Below, piece after piece: positions 1-6,469 of a stretch of 53,221 bases of DNA. The first letter of the stretch is position 1. Every line of letters starts with the position of its first letter. A program made the translations under genes and the position numbers. The stretch spans positions 1 to 53,221 of the forward strand of contig JAQXQU010000044.1 of assembly GCA_029101345.1 (NCBI GenBank). The letters run 5' to 3'. Under the pieces are notes generated by a model. It saw only the letters and a list, made by a program, of their open reading frames with translations, did no database searches and had not been told where the DNA came from. This DNA is from Erysipelotrichaceae bacterium. GTDB lineage: Bacteria; Bacillota_I; Bacilli_A; Erysipelotrichales; Erysipelotrichaceae.

Positions 1-273
1 CAGGTAATTGGAAGAATTGATGCTTCCATAATCAGTAGCAGAAGTGATGCAAGCTGTTTCAGTGCTTACCTTGATTGGATTTGCGTATTGAAAAGTGAAA
101 GACATAATAAAGTAGCACAAACTTTGTTAGAAGAACTTAAAAAAGAGTTGAAAGAACGTGGTGTTGGACTTTTAATTGCTTTAATGGCTAATAACAATGA
201 GGCTCAGCGTTTTTATAATAGTGTTAAAGATGCATCAATTCACGATACTGGAATATGGATTGATATTAAGTAA
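1..273 (+). CDS. GNAT-family N-acetyltransferase, 5' end cut by window edge
   Basis: The frame is open from the first base and ends at TAA 271-273, giving the last 90 residues of a protein. It contains a segment around an RHNKVAQTLL motif that matches the R/QxxGxG/A acetyl-CoA pyrophosphate loop of GNAT enzymes. This is followed by a helix and a late NNNEAQRFYNSV segment typical of the GNAT C-terminal helix, where an Asn and an aromatic pair contact CoA. The substrate cannot be told. A TTG at 88 could be read as a start, but homologous core sequence continues upstream to the edge, so the gene is simply truncated. Identification is by motif only. Confidence 0.6.
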   Translation, partial: QVIGRIDASIISSRSDASCFSAYLDWICVLKSERHNKVAQTLLEELKKELKERGVGLLIALMANNNEAQRFYNSVKDASIHDTGIWIDIK

Positions 274-342
274 ATTCTGGCTTGTTGAACTAATATAGAG
301 CGCAACTCTATACGTGTAATCCCCGCATGTACGCTCTGTGAG

Positions 343-381
343 ACAAAACACCCCGGACACTGAATGCCCGGGGTGTTTTGT
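343..381. repeat. 14-bp perfect inverted repeat (hairpin)
   Basis: Bases 343-356 (ACAAAACACCCCGG) are exactly complementary to 368-381 around an 11-nt loop. No long T tract follows in the plus direction, so it is not a standard intrinsic terminator for the GNAT gene, although the A/T-rich stem base could weakly serve. It may be part of a dispersed repeat. Confidence 0.7.
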
Positions 382-691
382 GTCGTTGCGTTCCGAACAA
401 GTAATTGTATCTCTTGCGCCGCTTTGCAGCTATCTTCCTAAGGCAAAAGGCGTGACTTTCTTCGTGGCACACTTTTTGCATATTTTACTGTCTTACGGCC
501 ACCCGGCTAATAGCCATGGCTATTTAACACTTTTGACAATATGAACACTATCATAAATAGGTCTTTGGCTTATGGGCAGCGGCATTGATGGAAAATGAAT
601 CAAGTGTTATCGGGGTATAGATATGCTGCATTATCTCTATGTTGTTTAAAATTTCTGTTGTAGCATTTTATGTTATAAAAGGAGTTTCTTC

Positions 692-720
692 TTGTTATTT
701 GATGATTATTGATATAAAAT
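692..720 (+). promoter_or_regulatory. Promoter of the PerR-like/PTPS-like operon
   Basis: TTGTTA at 692-697 and TAAAAT at 715-720 are separated by 17 nt, a good sigma-A match. The predicted start near 727 leaves a leader of about 28 nt carrying AAGGAGG at 743-749. The -10 element lies inside the palindrome 706-728. Confidence 0.6.
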
Positions 721-728
721 ATCAATAA
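706..728. promoter_or_regulatory. Palindromic operator candidate (Fur/PerR-box-like)
   Basis: TTATTGATA (706-714) and TATCAATAA (720-728) form a perfect 9-5-9 inverted repeat. It covers the -10 element and the predicted start of the operon. The inner 15 bp resemble the Fur-family box TGATAAT-N-ATTATCA at most positions. Because the first gene of the operon encodes a Fur-family protein, autorepression is the simplest reading; this is inference. Confidence 0.55.
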
Positions 729-754
729 AGAATATGTATCATTAAGGAGGTGTC

Positions 755-1162
755 ATGGAAAGAAGAAATACCATCCAGCGTTCTTTGGTTCTTGAAAGCG
801 TCAATCGCCTGAAATCCCATGCGACTGCTGATGAAGTCTATGAAGATGTTGCAAATCGGTATCCTTCCATTAGCAGAGCTACCGTCTATCGCAATCTTGA
901 TGTCTTGGCTAAGCAGGGTGAAATCAGAAGAATTGAAGTACCAGGCAGTCCTGATCGTTTTGATCATATAGCTTCCAGACATGTCCATGTCAAATGCGAC
1001 AGTTGTGGACGCTTGTATGATGTTGACATGGATTATGTCAGTGGACTGGAAAAGGGCATCAGAGACCAAAGAGGCTTTGATTTTGCTGGCTATGACATCA
1101 TCTTTCATGGTACTTGTCCTGAATGCAAAAAGAAAAATGATGATACAGGAGGTAAAGAATAA
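755..1162 (+). CDS. Fur-family transcriptional regulator, PerR-like
   Basis: This 135-residue winged-helix repressor has a DNA-binding region at about residues 5-65. It carries both structural zinc CxxC pairs (C81/C84 and C121/C124). All five regulatory-metal ligands of Bacillus PerR have counterparts: H22, D70, H76, H78 and D89. The Asp at the last position, rather than Glu, favours PerR (metal-catalysed peroxide sensing) over Fur or Zur. The N-terminus is about 15-20 residues shorter than Bacillus PerR and lacks the first helix. The start follows AAGGAGG with good spacing. Its TAA overlaps the next ATG (TAATG), so it is co-transcribed and translationally coupled with the PTPS-like gene. PerR versus another Fur subfamily is not settled. 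Confidence 0.82.
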   Translation: MERRNTIQRSLVLESVNRLKSHATADEVYEDVANRYPSISRATVYRNLDVLAKQGEIRRIEVPGSPDRFDHIASRHVHVKCDSCGRLYDVDMDYVSGLEKGIRDQRGFDFAGYDIIFHGTCPECKKKNDDTGGKE

Positions 1163-1725
1163 TGAGGAGTATCACATCACTGGACTTGCAATATGCACAT
1201 CGTTTTTATGGCTTTAAGGGTGAAGCCCAGTACCTGCACGGTCACACTGGTGTTCTGACTATTGAAGTTGAAGACAGCGTTGAACCAGGCGTTAACATGG
1301 TTTTCCCATGCAATGAGATTCAGAAGACAGCTTGGGAAGTATTGAAGAACTTTGACCATGCTTTGATCTTAAGGGAAGATGATCCCCTGCTGCCTGCAAT
1401 TCTGAAGGTTTATGAGGAACAGGGCATCAAGGATGGTTCACCACAAAACAAGATGAAGGGACCAGCTTTCAAGACTGAATTGGCTACTGCTTATCCTGAT
1501 TGCCGTCTGGTTGTCACAAAGGAAACCATGACAGTTGAAGGCATGATCAAGATTGTCTATGACTTATTGAAGGACAAGCTGAATATTGCTAAATTGACTT
1601 TCACAAGTGGTGTCAATGCAGCAAGTGAAGAATACAAGCCAGTTGACAGCAAAAAGCGTTGTCCATTGTGTGGCATTGCGCTAAATGAAAATGGCGTTTG
1701 TCCAAAATGTGGCTATAAAGAATAA
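1162..1725 (+). CDS. 6-pyruvoyl-tetrahydropterin synthase/QueD-like protein with C-terminal zinc ribbon
   Basis: This 187-residue protein has the PTPS/QueD fold signature. H13 (in YAHRF) and H26/H28 (in LHGH) are the three catalytic zinc ligands, an FDH motif lies near residue 71, and a T-x-E motif (TMTVEG) lies near residue 123. The catalytic Cys normally found a few residues before LHGH is absent: the sequence reads GEAQYLHGH, with a nearby Glu. A four-Cys zinc ribbon (C167/C170 and C180/C183) is appended and is not part of ordinary QueD. No queuosine genes are nearby. The gene is translationally coupled to the PerR-like regulator. QueD activity should not be assumed; a paralogue with a different pterin substrate or a metal-stress role is possible. 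Confidence 0.7.
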   Translation: MRSITSLDLQYAHRFYGFKGEAQYLHGHTGVLTIEVEDSVEPGVNMVFPCNEIQKTAWEVLKNFDHALILREDDPLLPAILKVYEEQGIKDGSPQNKMKGPAFKTELATAYPDCRLVVTKETMTVEGMIKIVYDLLKDKLNIAKLTFTSGVNAASEEYKPVDSKKRCPLCGIALNENGVCPKCGYKE

Positions 1726-1763
1726 AAACTAGGAAATTTGAACTTGTCAACGAAAAGTAGACA
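1724..1763 (+). repeat. IS left terminal inverted repeat
   Basis: The outer 20 bp (AAAAACTAGGAAATTTGAAC, 1724-1743) are identical to the reverse complement of 3069-3088. The inner 20 bp match at 16 positions and end in AAAAGTAGACA. The first two bases coincide with the TAA stop of the PTPS-like gene. Confidence 0.8.
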
Positions 1764-1766
1764 GGT

Positions 1767-2704
1767 TTAAAAGGACAGCTTAAAGCCCTGTGAGAGCGTA
1801 TACTCTGCAGGGCTTTTATAATTCAGCTTGTACATCGGCCTTTCATGGTTGTAGTAATGAACATATTCTTTTATGAAGTCATAGATGGATTCATACTCAT
1901 TGATGTTGTAGTCGCATTTCATCTGTGCCTTGATCCATCCGTTCATTGATTCGATAACCGGATTATCAGTTGGCGTTCCGGCTCGCGACATGGACCGAAT
2001 AATGTTAGAATTTAGGAAAGCTTGGCTGGAGCTTATTGAAGAATATACTGCGCCCTAGTCTCTTGTGGAAATGGATTGGCTCATGTAATTCTTCTTTTTT
2101 TATTTTTCCTAATAGTTCATCCCGGCATTTGAAGTATGGTTTCACATCACCGCGATTACCTGATATGTCCCATGTGATTATTGAATTGTTGCATGCATCC
2201 AGGAAGAATGTCCATTCATACAGTTTTCCTCTATAAGGCAAGACGGCCATGTCAGATACTATCTTATGAAGTGGAGCTGTGGTGTCCCAGCTGTTCCATA
2301 TCCTGTTTTCATAGATTATGTGTTGACTACCAGGTTTTTTATACTGATAATGTCTAGCTTTGGATCTGATTCCCAAGTGTTTGCACACCTTATGGCACAG
2401 GTTGTCAGAGAATGCCAGGCCCGTATTCTCTCTTATTGCCTTAGCCAAGGCGTGATAGCCATATGATGGATGTTTCCTGTATTCACCCTTAATCAGAACT
2501 GATAGATCATTTCTGTCTTTTCTCATACTGATTAATATCTCTGCCAAGCCATTTGTAGTATCCGGATCTGTTTACAGACATGATCCTGCACAAGGAGCTG
2601 ACACTGTATTGTTTACTCAATTCTTTGATGATTTCGTATTCGCATCGAATATGGAAACGTACTCCTTGCTTGCACCACCTCCTCTGGCCAGGTATCCTTT
2701 TTTT
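1767..2704 (-). pseudogene. IS3-family OrfB (DDE integrase-type transposase), disrupted
   Basis: Three minus-strand pieces together make one orfB. The N-terminal piece includes YEIIKELSK and SGYYKWL. The middle piece (2005-2547) has the HPSYGYHAL region and the first part of the rve core. The C-terminal piece (1767-1991) holds the final catalytic Glu in PTDNPVIESMNGW. The first break is one extra A in an A4 run near 2518-2521. The second is a frame shift near 2060-2066 beside a TAG at 2055-2057, where the conserved DQG of the second catalytic Asp needs CAG. The product is therefore non-functional. Confidence 0.85.
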
Positions 2705-2994
2705 AATCGTTCGTTCCCTGTCTTCAGCTTGAGGTTCTCCAGTTCCAGGCGCTGTTCATTGGTTAATGATTTGGATGAATGAGGAGCTGCGAATTTATTG
2801 CCTCTATGTTTTCTTCCTTCTTTGAGAATTCCTTCATTATAAAGCTTCATCCAGTCTCTAATTCTCTTCTCGACTATTCCATATTTATCTGCCGTTTCCA
2901 GAAGAGAAAGATGATTCCTTAAATAATCTTCAACCACTTTCAATTTGAACTCGTAAGGATACTTTCTATTTTTGCCGCCTTTAGGTCTTCCCAT
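2617..2994 (-). CDS. IS3-family OrfA (helix-turn-helix protein)
   Basis: This 125-residue protein begins MGRPKGGKNRKYPYEFK. It has a helix-turn-helix (about residues 12-55) that in IS3 elements binds the terminal repeats. A leucine-zipper-like helix follows (LELENLKLKTGNERLKKG), at the site of -1 frameshifting into OrfB. A ribosome-binding site GGAGGAG lies upstream on the minus strand. The frame is intact, but it can no longer produce an active OrfAB because orfB is broken. It could still act as a competitor at related IS ends. Confidence 0.8.
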   Translation of the reverse strand: MGRPKGGKNRKYPYEFKLKVVEDYLRNHLSLLETADKYGIVEKRIRDWMKLYNEGILKEGRKHRGNKFAAPHSSKSLTNEQRLELENLKLKTGNERLKKGYLARGGGASKEYVSIFDANTKSSKN

Positions 2995-3048
2995 AATATC
3001 TCCTCCTTTAAACCTATTATGACAATTAAAAAAGTAGACTTTTTTAAT

Positions 3049-3088
3049 TGTCTACTTTTAGCTTACAGGTTCAAATTTCCTAGTTTTT
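3049..3088 (-). repeat. IS right terminal inverted repeat
   Basis: This is the counterpart of 1724-1763. It contains the TAG stop (minus strand of 3080-3082) and the last Lys-Asn codons of the M20 amidohydrolase gene, so the extreme C-terminus of that protein is written by the IS end. Just inside it lies a second hairpin-prone AT-rich stretch (about 3021-3056). Confidence 0.75.
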
Positions 3089-4237
3089 TAAATAGTCCTT
3101 GACATAATCAATGATGATGCTTGCTGCTAGGAGCATGCTCCTCTCATCAATATCGAACAGTTCATTATGGTGGGCAGAAGAAGTCTCTTGGTCAATATCA
3201 TTGCTGGAACCAACCTGGATATAGCAGCCCTTGCAGGCTTCCAGGAAGTCAGCAAAATCATCAGCTCCCAGTTTTCTTTGATAATCAGTAATGGTTCTAG
3301 TGGCATATTTGCTGCTAGCTAAAAGCAGCTCCCTGCAGACATCTTCGTCATTGATCAGGGGATTGGCATAATTGATGATGGTAGTATGGCAGTTTGCCCC
3401 ATAGGAAGAGGCGATATTATTGGCAATGCTCTTGATGAGGCCATTGACCTGAAGTCTTGTCTTAATGCTAAAGGTCCTGGTGGTACCTTCAATCATGGCA
3501 CTGTCAGCGACAATGTTATAGGCAGTTCCTGATTCCATTTTTCCAACACCGATAATGACTGTATCCAGGGGGTTGATGGTTGTTGAGACAATGCTTTTGA
3601 GGGCTGTTACAATCTGGCAGGCAATGCTTAAGGCATCAATTCCCAGATGTGGTGTTGATACATGGGCAGCTTTGCCCTTGACTTCTATTTTGAAATAGTC
3701 ACAGCTGGCCATCTGAGGTCCAGGAGTAATGGATACTGTTCCAATAGGCAGATCAGAGACCGCATGATAGGCAACGACACGATCGAGATCTTTGCATAAG
3801 CCCTTTTGGACAAATTGTCTTGCACCCTGGCCATTTTCTTCCGACTGCTGGAAGAAGAGCCTGATTTCTCCATCAAAGTCATAATCCTTTAGAAGCTTGC
3901 CAACAAGCAGGAGTGCTGCTGTATGGCTATCATGGCCACAGGCATGCATGACTCCCTGATGAAGTGAGGCATATTCCTTATTGGTCTTTTCTTCAATGGC
4001 CAAGGCATCCATATCAGCTCTGATGCCAATGGTTTTGCCTTTTTTCTTGCCATAAAGATAGCCAACAACACCGGTTTCACCAACTCTTTCATGTTTGATG
4101 GAAAGCTTGTCGAGCTCTTCTTCGATCTTTTTGGCTGTCTTGTATTCCTGAAGGGATAATTCAGGATACTTGTGGAAATGGCGTCTTAAGGAAATGCAAT
4201 AGTCCTTTTCCTTTAAAACCTCTTCGGATATTTTCAT
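3080..4237 (-). CDS. M20-family metal-dependent amidohydrolase (hippurate/N-acyl-amino-acid hydrolase type)
   Basis: This 385-residue cytoplasmic enzyme has the M20D layout. RADMDAL (near residue 74) and HACGHDSHTA (near residue 98) supply metal ligands and the Asp. QQSEENGQGA matches the Glu-Glu general-base motif QPAEE, and a late HNELFDID carries the last ligand His. A lid/dimerisation domain lies in the middle. Relatives split N-acyl amino acids, aminobenzoyl-glutamate or N-acetyl-diaminopimelate; the exact substrate is not readable. It follows the 130-residue gene by 11 nt with AAGGAGC before the ATG, so the two form an operon. The stop codon lies inside the IS repeat, so the natural last residues may be altered. 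Confidence 0.85.
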   Translation of the reverse strand: MKISEEVLKEKDYCISLRRHFHKYPELSLQEYKTAKKIEEELDKLSIKHERVGETGVVGYLYGKKKGKTIGIRADMDALAIEEKTNKEYASLHQGVMHACGHDSHTAALLLVGKLLKDYDFDGEIRLFFQQSEENGQGARQFVQKGLCKDLDRVVAYHAVSDLPIGTVSITPGPQMASCDYFKIEVKGKAAHVSTPHLGIDALSIACQIVTALKSIVSTTINPLDTVIIGVGKMESGTAYNIVADSAMIEGTTRTFSIKTRLQVNGLIKSIANNIASSYGANCHTTIINYANPLINDEDVCRELLLASSKYATRTITDYQRKLGADDFADFLEACKGCYIQVGSSNDIDQETSSAHHNELFDIDERSMLLAASIIIDYVKDYLKN

Positions 4238-4248
4238 AAGTGCTCCTT

Positions 4249-4641
4249 CTAGGAGATGATTTCCGGATGGTCTTCATAGAAGATAGCAGGCTTGCCGCTT
4301 TTATCTAGGACCACAGAAGGAAAGCCAATGGCTGTTGCAGTGATAGTTTCCCTTTCGATTGAGGTCTTGGCAACCTTTCTTAATGTCGCAAGATCCAATA
4401 GGCTGATATCTCCTTCTACAAAGAGGAAATAGTCATTCCTTCTGATTGTAAAGCTGATGCCATCATCTTCTGGCGTCGTTTTAAGAAAATCATTAAAGCA
4501 ATTGCACTCCAATAAACCTTTGGATAGGCAATAGATCTGTAATCCTTCAACTCTGCGGATAATATTGGCAAGGATTTGGTAATCATCAAGATTCCTTCTT
4601 TTTTCATCTGCCCTAAAGCAGTAGATAGCTTCAAATTCCAT
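4249..4641 (-). CDS. Protein of unknown function, 130 residues
   Basis: I do not recognise this family. The protein is soluble, mixed alpha/beta, with no signal peptide or membrane segment. It has Cys residues around 8, 38, 46 and 48, a central acidic stretch, and a C-terminal segment (GFPSVVLDKSGKPAIFYED) that looks like a strand-loop-strand. It is read leftward from an ATG preceded by AAGGAGC. It is the first gene of a two-gene unit with the M20 amidohydrolase and is divergent from the MATE exporter. A role linked to the amidohydrolase is suggested only by position. Confidence 0.6.
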   Translation of the reverse strand: MEFEAIYCFRADEKRRNLDDYQILANIIRRVEGLQIYCLSKGLLECNCFNDFLKTTPEDDGISFTIRRNDYFLFVEGDISLLDLATLRKVAKTSIERETITATAIGFPSVVLDKSGKPAIFYEDHPEIIS

Positions 4642-4715
4642 TTAGTGCTCCTTGATAATAATCATATAACAAACTGGCTTGATTGAAAAAATGACTTGTC
4701 AGTATAATTGGAAAT

Positions 4716-6095
4716 ATGAAATTGAAACTGATTGGCAATAAAGCCTTTTATCTAAGCGTTTTGACTATTGCTCTTCCGATCATGTTACAGAATGCTGTAA
4801 CATCCTTTGTTGGACTTTTGGACAATCTGATGGTCGGAAGACTGGGAACACTTCCAATGTCGGGTGTTTCGGTTGTCAATACTCTCTTAAATATCTTCTA
4901 TCTTATTACCTATGCAACTATCAATGCTTCAGGCTTGTTTTTGGCCCAGTATTGCGGCAAGGAAGATCATGAAGGCATGGCCAATTGCTTCAGAATCAAG
5001 ATCTATACAACAATCATTCTGCTCGTTATCGGGCTTGTGGTCTTTGGCTGTTTTGGAAGGAAGCTGATTGCCCTATACCTGTTGAACAATTCAGCTGATG
5101 TCATTGATACAACACTTGTCATTGCCCTTTCCTATTTGAAAATCATGCTGGTGGGGCTTGTGCCTTTTGTCTTCTATTGCTGCATCTCCTTCTCCTTAAG
5201 GGAAACAGGGGAGACCGTATTGCCGATGGTTGCCTCAATTACAGCCGTTATTGTCAACCTTGTCCTCAACTATTGTCTGATCTTTGGCCATTTTGGCTTT
5301 ATGGCCTTAGGATCGGATGGTGCTGCTTATGCGACAGTTGTTTCACGCTTTGTTGAATTGTTCATCGTCCTCTTCTTCATGTTCCTTAACCGTGACAAGG
5401 TTCACTTCCTTGATGGGCTTTTATCAAGAGTCAGTGTTCCAATGGATCTTTTGCAAAACATCATCATCAAAGGAGGACCGCTAGTCTTAAATGAAGTCTT
5501 CTATGCTGTAGGCATGGCAGCTGTCAGCCAGTGCTACTCCTATCGGGGCATTGATGCCGTAGCAGCTGCCAATATTACAACAACCATCTCCAATCTGTCT
5601 TCTGTTGCTACAATTGCCATGGGTAATGCGATTGCCATTATGGTTGGCCAAAGACTAGGGGCAGGCGAAATAGAAAAAGCCAAGGAGATTGATAATCAGC
5701 TGATCTTCTTTTCCTTCTGCCTGAATATCCTTGTCGGCTTTGTGCTGTATCTTTTGTCACCGCTGATTCCGCAACTGTATAACACTAGTGATGAAATTCG
5801 GATGATTGCCAGAAGGATGATTGTAGTCCTGGCTCTCTATCAGCCAATCATGTCCCTTTATATTTCCTCTTACTTTACAGTCAGAAGTGGTGGCAATACC
5901 ATGTTGACATTTGTCTTTGATGGTTTCTTTACAGTGCTGGTCTCCTTGCCGGTTGCTTTCACTTTGAGCCATTTTACAGGTCTTGGCATTGTTGAAATCT
6001 ATCTTATTACTTTGATGGCTGATCTAATCAAGGCTTTTTTAGGCATATACCTTATTCTTAAAGGTGGCTGGGCAAAGAATATCATCAATAATTAA
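4716..6095 (+). CDS. MATE-family multidrug/toxin extrusion transporter
   Basis: This 459-residue inner-membrane protein has about twelve hydrophobic helices in two homologous halves. The N-terminal half carries the family signature region (PIMLQNAVTSFVGLLDNLMVGRLG), and a second matching half starts near residue 250. MATE proteins export cationic drugs or metabolites using Na+ or H+ gradients; the substrate is unknown. There is no Shine-Dalgarno sequence. TATAAT at 4703-4708 ends 7 nt before the ATG, and TTGATT at 4679-4684 is 18 nt upstream, so the mRNA is probably leaderless. A bidirectional terminator follows. Confidence 0.9.
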   Translation: MKLKLIGNKAFYLSVLTIALPIMLQNAVTSFVGLLDNLMVGRLGTLPMSGVSVVNTLLNIFYLITYATINASGLFLAQYCGKEDHEGMANCFRIKIYTTIILLVIGLVVFGCFGRKLIALYLLNNSADVIDTTLVIALSYLKIMLVGLVPFVFYCCISFSLRETGETVLPMVASITAVIVNLVLNYCLIFGHFGFMALGSDGAAYATVVSRFVELFIVLFFMFLNRDKVHFLDGLLSRVSVPMDLLQNIIIKGGPLVLNEVFYAVGMAAVSQCYSYRGIDAVAAANITTTISNLSSVATIAMGNAIAIMVGQRLGAGEIEKAKEIDNQLIFFSFCLNILVGFVLYLLSPLIPQLYNTSDEIRMIARRMIVVLALYQPIMSLYISSYFTVRSGGNTMLTFVFDGFFTVLVSLPVAFTLSHFTGLGIVEIYLITLMADLIKAFLGIYLILKGGWAKNIINN

Positions 6096-6104
6096 AAGCA
6101 TATG

Positions 6105-6131
6105 AAAAAAGGCATCCTACTGGATGCCTTT
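6105..6131. terminator. Bidirectional intrinsic terminator between MATE gene and tRNA operon
   Basis: AAAGGCATCC (6108-6117) pairs with GGATGCCTTT (6122-6131) around a 4-nt loop. Six A residues before the stem give a U tract for leftward transcripts from the tRNA operon. TTT after it serves rightward transcripts only weakly. Confidence 0.8.
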
Positions 6132-6141
6132 AGATTGCAAA

Positions 6142-6217
6142 TGGTGATCCCCCAGGGATTCGAACCCTGGACCCACTGATTAAGAGTCAGTTGCTCTGCC
6201 AGCTGAGCTAGGGGATC
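6142..6217 (-). tRNA. tRNA-Lys (anticodon CTT)
   Basis: The reverse strand folds as a 76-nt cloverleaf including encoded CCA. The acceptor is GATCCCC/GGGGATC with discriminator A, the D arm is GCTCAGCTGGCAGAGC, the anticodon loop is CTCTTAA, and the T arm is CAGGG-TTCGAAT-CCCTG. It is the last gene of a three-tRNA operon, with only 4 nt separating it from tRNA-Glu. Confidence 0.95.
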
Positions 6218-6221
6218 AGAA

Positions 6222-6298
6222 TGGTGATTGGTACGGGATTCGAACCCGTGAATGCCGCCGTGAAAGGGCGGTGTGTTAAGCCGCTTCACCAACCAACC
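6222..6298 (-). tRNA. tRNA-Glu (anticodon TTC)
   Basis: This is a 77-nt cloverleaf with encoded CCA. The acceptor is GGTTGGT/ACCAATC with one G-U pair, the anticodon stem-loop is CCGCC-CTTTCAC-GGCGG, and the T arm is ACGGG-TTCGAAT-CCCGT. It is the middle gene of the Asn-Glu-Lys operon. In bacteria the charged product can also feed tetrapyrrole synthesis, but nothing here addresses that. Confidence 0.95.
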
Positions 6299-6305
6299 AT
6301 TGCAA

Positions 6306-6381
6306 TGGCGCCCGAAACAGGACTCGAACCTGTGACCTGCCGGTTAACAGCCGGACGCTCTACCGACTGAGCTATTCGGGC
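6306..6381 (-). tRNA. tRNA-Asn (anticodon GTT)
   Basis: This is a 76-nt cloverleaf with encoded CCA. The acceptor is GCCCGAA/TTCGGGC with discriminator G, the D arm is GCTCAGTCGGTAGAGC, the anticodon loop is CTGTTAA, and the T arm is ACAGG-TTCGAGT-CCTGT. It is the first gene of the operon; its 5' end lies only a few nucleotides downstream of the predicted start. Confidence 0.95.
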
Positions 6382-6392
6382 ATTGCTTAATT

Positions 6393-6421
6393 ATAATAGC
6401 ACAGCCATTTTTCTTTGACAA
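6393..6421 (-). promoter_or_regulatory. Promoter of the tRNA operon
   Basis: On the minus strand TTGTCA (6421-6416) and TATTAT (6398-6393) are 17 nt apart. The expected start is near 6386, just ahead of tRNA-Asn at 6381. Confidence 0.7.
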
Positions 6422-6469
6422 CAGCTTTGGACATTTTTTTCAAATATGTTTTTGTTGTATCATAGGGGT

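Larger units (their letters stand above)
274..754. other. 480-bp gene-poor region
   Basis: No convincing gene lies here. The short frame at 338-544 on the plus strand overlaps a strong inverted repeat, has no ribosome-binding site and has no recognisable composition. A 54-codon open stretch on the minus strand (about 314-475) also lacks a start signal. Structure seen: a 14-bp inverted repeat (343-381), a perfect 16-bp palindrome (509-524), and the promoter and palindrome of the PerR-like gene (692-728). The segment 300-530 is richer in G+C than the rest and could be a dispersed non-coding repeat. Confidence 0.5.
1724..3088 (-). mobile_element. Decayed IS3-family (IS150-like) insertion sequence
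   Basis: The element is about 1.36 kb and contains minus-strand orfA and a broken orfB. It is bounded by 40-bp imperfect inverted repeats matching at 36 of 40 positions. A run of seven A residues on the coding strand (2698-2704) ends orfA's zipper region and gives A-AAA-AAA, the expected -1 frameshift site for making OrfAB. Continuing in the -1 frame from it reads straight into orfB. No clear target-site duplication is visible. orfB carries two frame lesions and one nonsense codon, so the copy cannot move by itself. The ends fall at the stop codons of both flanking convergent genes. Confidence 0.85.

Noticed and set aside
338-544. 68-codon open frame on the plus strand
   Set aside because: It begins at the edge of the 14-bp inverted repeat, has no ribosome-binding site and shows no recognisable protein features.
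722-1108. 128-codon frame antisense to the PerR-like gene
   Set aside because: It is a shadow of a well-supported gene; its sequence has no family features and no start signals.
6446-6469. Upstream ATG for the XRE-RCC1 gene
   Set aside because: It has no ribosome-binding site, adds eight residues before the HTH, and the -10-like hexamer fits ATG 6470.
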